From positions 1-64,000 of the forward strand of contig JAUNMR010000005.1 in the NCBI GenBank assembly GCA_030537455.1: DNA of 64,000 nt, written 5' to 3'. A program made the translations under genes and the position numbers. Under the pieces are notes generated by a model. The model ran no database searches and was not told where the DNA came from. It saw only the letters and a list, made by a program, of their open reading frames with translations. The DNA is from Planctomycetia bacterium (lineage in GTDB: Bacteria; Planctomycetota; Planctomycetia; Pirellulales; Thermoguttaceae). Shown one piece after another: positions 52,682 to 60,748 of the stretch (position 1 is the stretch's first letter; every line of letters starts with the position of its first letter).

Positions 52682-52715
52682 CAAATTGCCAAAAAGTATG
52701 TTTTTTGGCAATTTG
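52682..52715 (+). promoter_or_regulatory. Perfect hairpin in the DUF1559 leader
   Basis: CAAATTGCCAAAAA (52682-52695) pairs perfectly with TTTTTGGCAATTTG (52702-52715) around GTATGT. It lies between the promoter and the ribosome site. It may stabilise the mRNA 5' end or act as an attenuator. Confidence 0.6.
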
Positions 52716-52783
52716 AATCTTAGGTTACAGCGTGGATTTATTCTTACGTTCTTTCAATCTATTCACTTCACTTGAGGTTTATG

Positions 52784-53965
52784 ATGAGTTCTTCTTCTCG
52801 TAAGGGTTTTACCCTGGTTGAACTGCTGGTGGTTATCGCCATCATCGGTATTTTGATTGGTCTGCTTCTTCCGGCAGTCCAGGCCGCTCGTGAAGCGGCG
52901 CGTCGTATGCAATGTACGAACAATTTGAAGCAGATGGGTCTTGCGATCCACAACTTCGTTGACAGTAATAATCGTATTCCGAACCAAGGTCACGACGATT
53001 TCTTTGTCAAGGGTTACACTAGGACCGGAACCACTACTCGTATCGACGGAGTCGACGTCTACACTTGCCACACTCTGCTACTGCCCTTCATCGAACAAAC
53101 CGCTGTTTACGATCAGATCACCGGCTATTGCTCTGCGGCCGCTAGCGCGAACCCCTACACCTGGACTTCCGACGGCACAAATGACAATATCCCGGTTCCG
53201 TGGCACGGCGGCACGATGTATGACGGCAATCCGAATCCGTTCTGCACTTCGATCTCGGCTTTTCTGTGTCCCTCCGACGGCAAAAATCAAACTAAAACCT
53301 TCAATAATACCTATAACGGCACCGCGAACTACGCCTGTTGCCGTGGCGACTTCATGATCGGTCACGACTGGGGTGAAAACAAGAATCGTCGTGGCGTCTT
53401 CTTCCAAGGGAACATCGGCGGTCAGATGGGTCTGGAAGGCATTACCGACGGTACGTCTAACACGATGATCTTCAGCGAAATCAACGTTTCGAACTTCTCT
53501 GGCAATGACGTTATGTACAAGTCGACGATCGCTGGCGCGAATATTCACGGTCAGCCTTCCTCCTCCTGCTTGGCTATGCGCGGTAACGACGGCATGGTAG
53601 CTTCTGGCGCCACCACTTGGGCCATCAAGGGTCGTCGTTGGGGCGACGCGCGCGCCGCGTATACTAACTTCCACGCCGCGGTTCCGCCGAACAGCCCGAG
53701 CTGCTATGGTTTGAACAATGGTCAAAGCGAAGGTCATACCTGCTTCTGCGTTTCCGCTTCCTCCAACCACAGCGGCGGCGTCAACGTCTGTATGGCGGAT
53801 GGTTCTGTGCGTTTCGTCTCTGAAACGGTCGATTGTGGCGATACTAACCAAGTCCTCGGTTATCCGGACTGGAAAGGCGAAGGTCACCAATGGGTTGGTC
53901 CCTCCACGCAAGGCGTCTGGGGAAGCATGGCTACCCCGCAAGGCGGCGAAACCGTCTCGCTCTAA
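52784..53965 (+). CDS. DUF1559 domain protein with type IV pilin-like N-terminus
   Basis: About 393 residues. [20 protein letters not shown] (starting near residue 7) is a prepilin cleavage and membrane motif; [20 protein letters not shown] then [12 protein letters not shown] leads into the DUF1559 domain, which ends with [16 protein letters not shown]. This family is greatly expanded in planctomycetes and is thought to be exported by a pilin/secretin-like route to the cell surface. GAGG sits 6 bases before the ATG at 52784 (3 before the ATG at 52781). A lipoprotein gene follows after 236 bases and a strong terminator ends the unit. The leader hairpin and promoter suggest high expression. Confidence 0.92.
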   Translation: MSSSSRKGFTLVELLVVIAIIGILIGLLLPAVQAAREAARRMQCTNNLKQMGLAIHNFVDSNNRIPNQGHDDFFVKGYTRTGTTTRIDGVDVYTCHTLLLPFIEQTAVYDQITGYCSAAASANPYTWTSDGTNDNIPVPWHGGTMYDGNPNPFCTSISAFLCPSDGKNQTKTFNNTYNGTANYACCRGDFMIGHDWGENKNRRGVFFQGNIGGQMGLEGITDGTSNTMIFSEINVSNFSGNDVMYKSTIAGANIHGQPSSSCLAMRGNDGMVASGATTWAIKGRRWGDARAAYTNFHAAVPPNSPSCYGLNNGQSEGHTCFCVSASSNHSGGVNVCMADGSVRFVSETVDCGDTNQVLGYPDWKGEGHQWVGPSTQGVWGSMATPQGGETVSL

Positions 53966-54201
53966 TGCTATTTTAACTTTGCGCGTGCTTGATTCTGCGC
54001 GTGCAATGTGACACGACGCGCCGTGACGCTCCCAGTTCACGGCGTCAAGTTGCGTTCTTACGCGTTTGGCTACTCTTCGTTATCTATGCGGAAGAACTGT
54101 CCAAACGCGTTTTTATATAGGCGACTGCGCACTACGGACGTCTTGAAAGCTCCCCATGCGCATGTGTTCTGTACCCCTAGGTTAGTTACGACACGATACT
54201 C

Positions 54202-54651
54202 ATGAAAAAGATTACTACGTTAACTGTTCTGCTGCTGTGTGTTCTCACGTTCGTCGTGGGCTGCGGCAAGAAATACATTAAGACCGAAGGCGTTACGGGT
54301 ACGGTCACCGTTGACGGCGAGCCGGTTGAAGGTTGCAACGTCTACTTTATTCCAGCCGACGCGAACGGCGCCAATGGCTATGCGCGTACCGACGCGTCTG
54401 GTAAATACCAACTCCAAACGCAACAAGGTCAAGCGCTCGCCGGCACCACCCCTGGTAAGTACAAGGTTCGTTTCGACTATCAGGTCAGCGTTGACACCGG
54501 TAAGACGATGGAAGAAAACGGCGAAACGATTCCGGTTCTCGACAGTAAGAGCGCTATTGCCAAGAAGTACAATAACGAAAACACTTCCGGCTACGAAGTG
54601 GAAGTCGTTCCTGGCGCTAACACCTTTGACTTTGAACTGACCTCTAAGTAA
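54202..54651 (+). CDS. Small lipoprotein with carboxypeptidase-regulatory-like fold
   Basis: A 149-residue protein. MKKITTLTVLLLCVLTFVVG then CGKK is a signal with lipobox VVGC (Cys 21). The mature part, VTGTVTVDGEPVEGCNVYFI followed by YARTDASGKYQLQTQQGQ, is a transthyretin/carboxypeptidase-regulatory-like beta-sandwich. Such lipoproteins typically follow DUF1559 genes in planctomycetes, which suggests joint work at the surface, though the role is not known. No clear ribosome site. Terminator at 54710. Confidence 0.88.
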   Translation: MKKITTLTVLLLCVLTFVVGCGKKYIKTEGVTGTVTVDGEPVEGCNVYFIPADANGANGYARTDASGKYQLQTQQGQALAGTTPGKYKVRFDYQVSVDTGKTMEENGETIPVLDSKSAIAKKYNNENTSGYEVEVVPGANTFDFELTSK

Positions 54652-54709
54652 GCGTCAAAGGTTTTTAACGACCGAAGATCCGGTCGATCCAACGAGAAAT
54701 AATCAGTTG

Positions 54710-54749
54710 CGCGACGCGTTCTGGCGAATTGGGACGCGTCGCGTTTTTT
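54710..54749 (+). terminator. Rho-independent terminator of the DUF1559-lipoprotein unit
   Basis: CGCGACGCGT (54710-54719) pairs with ACGCGTCGCG (54734-54743), then TTTTTT. Confidence 0.88.
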
Positions 54750-55080
54750 ATGCTCTTATCGGCGCCGTCCTTCCTTTGACGTTTAGCGTGGAGTAAAAAT
54801 GAGCGCTATAAGTAGAAGCGTAGGGACTCGTGACGACGTCGTGGCGAAAGGGAGTAAGAGACGTCGATTGAGCGTACTAAGCGGGCGTGGAATCAGTAGA
54901 CGCGTATGACGCCCAACGGCGTAAGGACGCTGACGTCACAAGGATCTTTTAAGGGAGCGCGGTCAAGAGATCGGTTTGAACAAACTATGTAGCGTTTAAG
55001 AGCGCTTGTGATTGCGTATGCAAGAGGGCGTTGTAATAATCTCGAATGAACGTGGAATCATGTCGACGGCAATAGCGTAA
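54750..55080. other. Gene-poor stretch with one tiny possible ORF
   Basis: Apart from a 36-codon frame at 54799-54909 with GGAG 5 bases upstream, rich in Arg and Ser and without family features, I see nothing here. The tiny frame is likely chance, but its ribosome site is good. Confidence 0.3.
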
Positions 55081-55087
55081 CGACGTC

Positions 55088-55127
55088 AAAAAACCCGGCG
55101 CGACGGTACAGTCGTTCGCGTCGGGTT
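55088..55127 (-). terminator. Rho-independent terminator of the thioredoxin-fold gene
   Basis: On the minus strand AACCCGACGCGA (55127-55116) pairs with TCGCGCCGGGTT (55103-55092) with one mismatch, then TTTT. Flanking CGACGTCAA / TTGACGTCG (55081-55089 / 55130-55138) can add an outer stem. Confidence 0.75.
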
Positions 55128-55168
55128 CGTTGACGTCGCTCTAACTTGTGCGATCGTAGGTCTTGTCG

Positions 55169-57064
55169 CTACTTGAGTTCTTTAATGATATCGGGCAATT
55201 CTTCGAGATTAGCGATATTGGAGCGAACAACCTTCCCAGTTTTATCGATGAGAATGACCCAAGGGGCGGTTTGCACGCCTAGCGCCACGGGCAGGGTTCC
55301 TTCGAAGCCAGCGGGGTCACAGACGTTTTTCCACGGTACTCCTTGGAGTATCTGCTTGTAGTAGGCGTCGGCGCTTTGCGGATCGGGCGCGGTATCGACA
55401 TTGACGCCGACCACGTTGACTTGTGAGGCAATCGCCTTAACGGCGTTAACGCTCTCTTGATCCCAGCTACCCCAGAAGAAGACGAGGGTCGGCTTGCCAA
55501 GTAGCGCGTTAAGGTCGCAAGCTCCCCCGCCGAAGTATGTCGTCGCGGGAATCTTAATCGAGGTCTTGCCCTCGGCGCGCAGACGCTCAATCGCGCCGCG
55601 CGCCTTTTGGCTCAGCGTTGGATTGGCCGTGCTTTGCGCCGCTTTCTGATAGTATTGAATCGCCGCGTCGGAGTCGAGCATGTACTCTTGGTCGAGTCCG
55701 AGCGTCATGGCGGCTTCTGCGCCTGCTTGGGTATTGGCGAATTCGTCGACGAAGCTCGCGAGGTCTTCGGTGTAACGCTCTTGTGCTTTAGTGAGTTCCG
55801 CCGGTTTCGGCTGAGGTTGCGCTTGTGCCACGGCGTAGTAGTTTACCGTAATCTGACGCTGACGAATGCGCGCTTTCAGTTCGACGCTGGCGTTGTCGTT
55901 GTATGCGTCGGCGAGCTCTTGAAGCTTTTTAACACCGTTGGGGTACATGCCCTGTTGCACGCCGGTGAAGACGAGGTCGACCGCTTGCCCGATCATTTCG
56001 TCGCGCTGTTGCGGGTTCGACTCTGCAATACTCAGGAAGGTCTGTACGGTCTGTTCGAGCGCGGCGGGGTATTCCGCGGCAGAGGCGCCTTCCAGCTTAC
56101 GATAAGCTTCTGAGAGGACTGCGCCGAGTTCAACCATATCGGCGGACGCTTCTCCTGCGGCGTTAGCGCCATTGACCGGTACGAAGACGGATGAGGCGGC
56201 GACCGCGCCGGTGGCTTTCCCGAACGGTTCGCCCGTGGGCAGGCCCAGAACTTTCCAGACGTCGCCGATTTTAACGAGGTCGCCGATATAGAGTTCTTGA
56301 CTCTGAGTGTTATCGCCGTTTTTCATAACGACGACCGCCGCGTTGTAGTAGACGTGCAGGTCTTGAGCGTTAGAGCCGCTCGCGGGTACGGTAGCGGGCT
56401 GGTTGGCGTTGAGCGCTCCCCAGGTAGCGTCGGCGGGAATCGCGAGGGTTTGCGCGAGTTTAGCAAACGCGTCGGCGGTCACGCCTTTGACTTGATTCTG
56501 CGCTTCCGTAGCAAGCGCGCCCGACAGACCGAGCTTCGCCAGGTCGACGGCGTTGAGCGCGACGCGTTGGAATCGTGCGAAGTCACCGGTTTTAAGCGCC
56601 GCAAGAACCTCTTGGCTGGTTTCTTCCGCGGAGATCGACAGCCATTCTCCGACCGATTTTTTATCAGCGCCGAGCGTGCCGCGACGTGATCCGCCGACGT
56701 TGACCCAGCGAACTTCTTTGCCAACAACGTCGCGGAAGACTTCCATACCGTTCTTATAGAAACGGATCTGTTCCACACGTTGCGCTCCGTCTTTTGGCGC
56801 GCACCAAGCTCGTAGCAGCGTGGTTCCGTCGGGCGCGTAGAGACCGACACAGGTCATGTCGCCGTCGGTAAAGCGTTTCGTTTGACAGTTTGCGACGTCT
56901 TGCTCCGCGGGAATATCATAATCGACGTCCGCCTGTGACGGCGCGCGTTTGAGCATGGCGTCGGGCGTTTGCGCGAAAATAGGCGTGCAGTATACGAGCG
57001 CCAGGCACGCAACGCAAGCGCACCCGCGCAAGACACGCGCCTTGAGATAACTGTTCATTGGCAT
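55169..57064 (-). CDS. Exported protein with C-terminal thioredoxin-like domain lacking CXXC
   Basis: A 631-residue protein with a signal peptide (ACVACLALVYCTPIFAQ, cut near residue 32). The middle, 100-480, is helical with TPR-like stretches. The last 135 residues are a TlpA/redoxin-like domain: GKPTLVFFWGSWDQESVNAV, VVGVNVDTAPD, GVQTAPWVILIDKTGKVVRS with the cis-Pro. The position of the redox pair reads WGSWDQES, so both catalytic Cys are missing and thiol chemistry is unlikely. AAGGAG lies 8 bases before the ATG. It is presumably periplasmic and may bind peptides or proteins. A terminator follows. Confidence 0.82.
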   Translation of the reverse strand: MPMNSYLKARVLRGCACVACLALVYCTPIFAQTPDAMLKRAPSQADVDYDIPAEQDVANCQTKRFTDGDMTCVGLYAPDGTTLLRAWCAPKDGAQRVEQIRFYKNGMEVFRDVVGKEVRWVNVGGSRRGTLGADKKSVGEWLSISAEETSQEVLAALKTGDFARFQRVALNAVDLAKLGLSGALATEAQNQVKGVTADAFAKLAQTLAIPADATWGALNANQPATVPASGSNAQDLHVYYNAAVVVMKNGDNTQSQELYIGDLVKIGDVWKVLGLPTGEPFGKATGAVAASSVFVPVNGANAAGEASADMVELGAVLSEAYRKLEGASAAEYPAALEQTVQTFLSIAESNPQQRDEMIGQAVDLVFTGVQQGMYPNGVKKLQELADAYNDNASVELKARIRQRQITVNYYAVAQAQPQPKPAELTKAQERYTEDLASFVDEFANTQAGAEAAMTLGLDQEYMLDSDAAIQYYQKAAQSTANPTLSQKARGAIERLRAEGKTSIKIPATTYFGGGACDLNALLGKPTLVFFWGSWDQESVNAVKAIASQVNVVGVNVDTAPDPQSADAYYKQILQGVPWKNVCDPAGFEGTLPVALGVQTAPWVILIDKTGKVVRSNIANLEELPDIIKELK

Positions 57065-57385
57065 TAAGGAAACTCCTTTTAGCGTAACACAGGAGCCTAT
57101 ACAGAAGGCGAGCGCGTCACATTCAATCGTTCGGGGGGGAGAATGTGTCAGACCTCGTACCGTCGTATAACCTCGGGTTTGATCGTCCTTAACAGAATCA
57201 CCACACGTCTTTACAGACGCGCAACGTTGCAGCGTAGGAGTGATTGTGGGTAAATAGAGTAATAGTTCGACCGAGCGTTCAGTCGAACTATTCGTTGAAA
57301 CTAATGGACTCCAACGCCGTTCTTGCGGAGTATAGAGATATTTTTGGCTCCGTGCAAGAGAGCTTTGCGCTCTTGCGGGTTTGCG
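57065..57385. other. Gap with one inverted repeat
   Basis: AATAGTTCGAC (57261-57271) pairs with GTCGAACTATT (57282-57292). It lies 94 bases past the stop of the Cys-rich gene on the minus strand, with only a weak T-rich tail (ACTCTATTT), so it may be a poor terminator. Nothing else is seen. Confidence 0.45.
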
Positions 57386-58201
57386 TCATTTAATTGGACG
57401 GGTTGTGCCGAAGGTCTTTTGGCTGGCGGACAGCTGAGTATTGACCGGTTGTGTATCGGGTCTGACGTTGACGCTCGCGGCGCTTATTTTTTCGATACGC
57501 GTGGCGTTCATCGTCTGGGCGACGCGCTGTTGCGTTTGCTGTTCGTAGCTGACCGAGCGCACGTTCGGAGCGAAGACGCTACGCTTCATAGAGTAGTTAT
57601 TGCGAATCGCTTCCGGCGGAAGGGTTTCAATCGCGCCGTTGTCTTGGAAACTATTGGGGCGATTAATTCTCGTCGGGGAGGAGTCGTATGACTCGGCGTC
57701 ATAAGCGTCAACGGAATAGGGTTCGCTATTGGCGTATTGCGCTTGGTAGTTGATTGCGCCGTAGCAATTTCCACGACCGTTACGGCATTGGTCGTTGCAG
57801 CCTCCGACGTAATCGCCGCAAATCGTGCAGGGATCGCATTTGGTCTTCGGAACAGGAGGCGCACATCCGCAATCGGGATAAATACCGTCTGTCATCGCGC
57901 AGGCGATCCAACGGAAGGGCGAGGTAACGACCGCCAGAGCGCCGTCGAGAATCGTGCAACCGCCGTAACAGCCCAGGCCGCAACAGGTATTGCAACCGAC
58001 TCCGTAATCGCAGGAGGGAGCACAGGTCGGCTCGCAGGTGGGAGCGCACGTGGCGGTCGGCACGCCACAGCTAGGGGTCGGAAGGTCGCAACTGGGCGCG
58101 CAGGCGCCGAATTGACCGTAACTGTTAGTAACAAAGAGCGTTGATAACGCCAAAGCGCTGACCGAGAGTAGGAACCAGCGATGATTAGTTGTCTGTTTCA
58201 T
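57386..58201 (-). CDS. Exported cysteine-rich protein
   Basis: About 271 residues from the ATG at 58201, chosen because MKQTTNHRWFLLSVSALALS then LFVTNSYGQ is a signal peptide; an upstream start would add 40 residues and hide it. Residues 25-130 hold about two dozen Cys in short patterns with Pro, Thr and Gly, such as CAPTCEPTCAPSC and CNTCCGLGCYGGC. The C-terminal half has few Cys, is Asn/Gln/Ser-rich and looks disordered. Disulfide-rich exported proteins are a known trait of planctomycete cell walls, but this one matches no named family I can recall. The centre of the Cys-rich part contains a hydrophobic stretch (LDGALAVVTSPFRWIACAM). Confidence 0.72.
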   Translation of the reverse strand: MKQTTNHRWFLLSVSALALSTLFVTNSYGQFGACAPSCDLPTPSCGVPTATCAPTCEPTCAPSCDYGVGCNTCCGLGCYGGCTILDGALAVVTSPFRWIACAMTDGIYPDCGCAPPVPKTKCDPCTICGDYVGGCNDQCRNGRGNCYGAINYQAQYANSEPYSVDAYDAESYDSSPTRINRPNSFQDNGAIETLPPEAIRNNYSMKRSVFAPNVRSVSYEQQTQQRVAQTMNATRIEKISAASVNVRPDTQPVNTQLSASQKTFGTTRPIK

Positions 58202-58410
58202 TGTGTCACGTCCATAGCTTAAGGAGGGAGAGGGCGCCGCGGTCACGATTGACTTAATGCGGCGTGTCAGGCGAAACGTCGCGTGCTCTTCGCGTGAGAA
58301 CCTCATCGAAAGAGCGCTCATTTTCGCTGTTTCAGGTATCGGACAGGATGAACGGTTATATTTAGTAAAAATGGAATTATTGTCGAAATTGTTAAATTTT
58401 ATCTATCTTC

Positions 58411-58638
58411 TTATGTCAGAAGCGTAGACGCCGACTGCACGGGACTCATACCGTAGACGCTAGGTTTATGCGGCGCGACTGGGGATTCTTTAACTTTGAC
58501 GTCGCTATAAACCTCGACGCTGGGCGCTTGTATTTCGTCAGCCTCTTTCTTATATTTACTTGATAGAGTCGTGGCGTGTGTTCGCGTACAGAGATAGTTA
58601 AAAGGCGTAGTCAGTATGACGAGTAGACGTTTATTCAT
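58411..58638 (-). CDS. Possible small protein, low support
   Basis: 75 codons from the ATG at 58638: MNKRLLVILTTPFNYLC, which could be a weak lipoprotein signal, then a charged tail YKKEADEIQAPSVEVYSDVK. No ribosome site is seen. Its first 23 bases overlap the start of the plus-strand gene at 58616, so at most one of the two starts may be right. The composition of the tail looks protein-like. Confidence 0.3.
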   Translation of the reverse strand: MNKRLLVILTTPFNYLCTRTHATTLSSKYKKEADEIQAPSVEVYSDVKVKESPVAPHKPSVYGMSPVQSASTLLT

Positions 58639-59092
58639 AACGCAGGGCGTAACGACGCTCATTGCCTCGTCCCAGGAGGAAGCGTTGACGTCGGAACGGT
58701 CCGCGAGCGACGACTGGCTTGTCAAACGCGTATCTGACGCACGCTACGAGACGCTTTCCCTCGGGCGTGTGCGTTACGCGCACGCTCATGAGGCACAAAT
58801 CGAACCTCGAGTAGCGCAGTCGCCGACACAAATCTCGCTTGTTCCTGGGGACGCTATCGTTTTGCGTCCGCCGGTGGAACCGGAAACGGCGGAGGAATTG
58901 TGCCAGAGCGTTATGACCTGGCGCGGCCGTCAGGATCATGTCTGGCTCAGAAACGGGGACGAGTTCAGTGGAACATTCCTTTATCTGGACATACGTTTCG
59001 TCAGTTTTCAAGCGTTTGGCGTCGTTGTTAAGACGCCGCGGTATTTAACGCGTGCGATTCGCTTAGGGTTGGAACGGTCTGCGCGGTTGTGA
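58616..59092 (+). CDS. Hypothetical protein with NGD-type beta-rich domain
   Basis: A 158-residue protein. The C-terminal part, VWLRNGDEFSGTFLYLDIRF then VSFQAFGVVVKTPRYLTRAI, follows a beta-hairpin pattern (L-x-N-G-D-x-x-x-G-x-L, then V-x-F, then P-x-x-x-x-R-A-I) seen in planctomycete proteins of unknown function. The N-terminus MTSRRLFITQGVTTLIASSQ may be a weak signal. The ribosome site is poor. The permease gene starts 88 bases later on the same strand. Function unknown. Confidence 0.55.
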   Translation: MTSRRLFITQGVTTLIASSQEEALTSERSASDDWLVKRVSDARYETLSLGRVRYAHAHEAQIEPRVAQSPTQISLVPGDAIVLRPPVEPETAEELCQSVMTWRGRQDHVWLRNGDEFSGTFLYLDIRFVSFQAFGVVVKTPRYLTRAIRLGLERSARL

Positions 59093-59180
59093 GCAGCGCA
59101 CGACGCTGTCGGTCGCGCGTGGCGTCGTAGCGGTTATATGCGCGTGAAAATTGAACTTAGAAGAAGGAGTCGCCTCGGGA

Positions 59181-60617
59181 ATGTCGCAACTCTTGTACGA
59201 TCCGATTGTCATACTCACGGCAAGTCTCTTTGTCGTGATCGGCGCGATTACGATTCTGCGTTTGGGCGCCTTTTTCTCACTGATTCTAGGCGCGCTGACG
59301 GTGCGTCTGTGGAGCTCGTTTATTTCCGGCAATGAGGTGAATCTAACGAGCGACTTAACAAGCGTTTGCGAGGCGTTGGGTACGACGGTGGGGAACGTCG
59401 GTCTACTGATCGTACTTGGCACGGCGATCGGTAAGTTCATGACGGACAATGGTTCCGCCGACCGGATCGTCTTATTCTTCCGCAATCTCTTTGGCGCGAA
59501 GCGTTTGCCGGCGGCGCTCGCGAGCGGCGCGTTTCTGCTGTCGATTCCAGTTTTTTACGACGCAACCTTTTATCTACTTCTTCCTTTAGCGAAATCGGCG
59601 TATCGCGCCACGCGCAGTCGCTATGTATGCTATCTGCTTGCGGTCGGTCTTGGCGCGACGATCTCGCACACGATCATTCCTCCGACGCCGGGGCCAATTG
59701 CCGTGGCGACGACGCTCGACGTGCCGATTTCAACCGCGCTTGGCATTGGCGTGATGGTTGGCGCGTGCCTGTTCCCCGTGGCGCTGCTCTTGGCCTGGGC
59801 GCTCGATAAGATCATGCCTAACCCGAAGATCGACCCCAGCGCGCTACAGGAAGAATCTCAGGATTATTCAACCGCTCCAGACGCGCCTAACGTCGCGACT
59901 TATCCTAGTCTGCTAGCCTCGTTCGCGCCGATATTATTGCCCGCGATTTTAATTGCGGTAGCGTCCTTAACGAAATCAGCGCTGAGTCAAGCGGACGTGT
60001 CGTCCCGTTGGCTGGAGTGGCTACAGGTTCTGTATTTTTTGGGGAACGTGAACGTTGCGCTCTTTTTGGGCGCGGTAACGGCATATTTAACGACCCTCTT
60101 TTCGCGCACGCGCGGCGCTACACGTAGCGTCATGGAGCAGAAACTCAATACGATCCTCACCGGCGCAGGCGCGATTATTCTTATTACCGCTTCTGGCGGC
60201 GCTTATGGCGCGATGCTACGCGAGTCGGGCATTGGCGAACGGATCTCCGAACTCTTTGCGTTGGGGGACGGCTCCGCGAGCCTGACGGTACTAACGCTCG
60301 CGTTCTTTCTCACGGCGCTGTTGAAGTCGGCGCAGGGTTCGAGCACCACGGCGATGATCACGTCAGCGTCGATTTTTGCGACGCTCAATCTTACGAGTTC
60401 GACGCTCCATTGTAGCATGGGCTATCTTACCGCGGCGATCGGTTCGGGCTCTTGTGTTGCGAGTTGGATGAATGACAGCGGATTTTGTGTTTTTTCACGC
60501 TCCACGGGCATTTCCGAGTTGGATTCTCTGAAAGTCTGGACTGTTGGCACAGGTCTTTTGGGTTTTTGCGGATACTTTGTGATTCTAATCTTGAGTCGAC
60601 TTGTCCCGCTGGTTTGA
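59181..60617 (+). CDS. GntP family permease
   Basis: About 478 residues from the ATG at 59181, with AGGAG upstream; the TTG at 59151 would put that site inside the gene. It has some twelve membrane segments. Family features are GNVGLLIVLGTAIGKFMTDN, SGAFLLSIPVFYDATFYLLL then PLAKS, and HTIIPPTPGPIAVATTLDVP. GntP transporters import gluconate and other sugar acids with H+. That fits the KDPG aldolase and possible uronate metabolism elsewhere in the window (inference). A terminator follows; bamA converges from the other side. Confidence 0.9.
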   Translation: MSQLLYDPIVILTASLFVVIGAITILRLGAFFSLILGALTVRLWSSFISGNEVNLTSDLTSVCEALGTTVGNVGLLIVLGTAIGKFMTDNGSADRIVLFFRNLFGAKRLPAALASGAFLLSIPVFYDATFYLLLPLAKSAYRATRSRYVCYLLAVGLGATISHTIIPPTPGPIAVATTLDVPISTALGIGVMVGACLFPVALLLAWALDKIMPNPKIDPSALQEESQDYSTAPDAPNVATYPSLLASFAPILLPAILIAVASLTKSALSQADVSSRWLEWLQVLYFLGNVNVALFLGAVTAYLTTLFSRTRGATRSVMEQKLNTILTGAGAIILITASGGAYGAMLRESGIGERISELFALGDGSASLTVLTLAFFLTALLKSAQGSSTTAMITSASIFATLNLTSSTLHCSMGYLTAAIGSGSCVASWMNDSGFCVFSRSTGISELDSLKVWTVGTGLLGFCGYFVILILSRLVPLV

Positions 60618-60660
60618 GTCGTTGCGTCGTTTGTCGCGCAAGGTCTCGTTGAATAAATGA

Positions 60661-60714
60661 AGAGAGTCGTCGCTTAGCGTCCTCAAAAAGGACTAATCGA
60701 CGACTCTCTTTTTT
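60661..60714 (+). terminator. Rho-independent terminator after the GntP gene
   Basis: AGAGAGTCGTCG (60661-60672) pairs with CGACGACTCTCT (60698-60709), with an inner GTCCT/AGGAC stem, followed by TTTTTT. Confidence 0.88.
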
Positions 60715-60748
60715 CGACAAACGTTTTGCAAGAGGTTGGCGCGCGTGA

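Noticed and set aside
53078..54040. 320-codon open frame on the minus strand
   Set aside because: Antisense to the DUF1559 gene; no domain pattern, no ribosome site.
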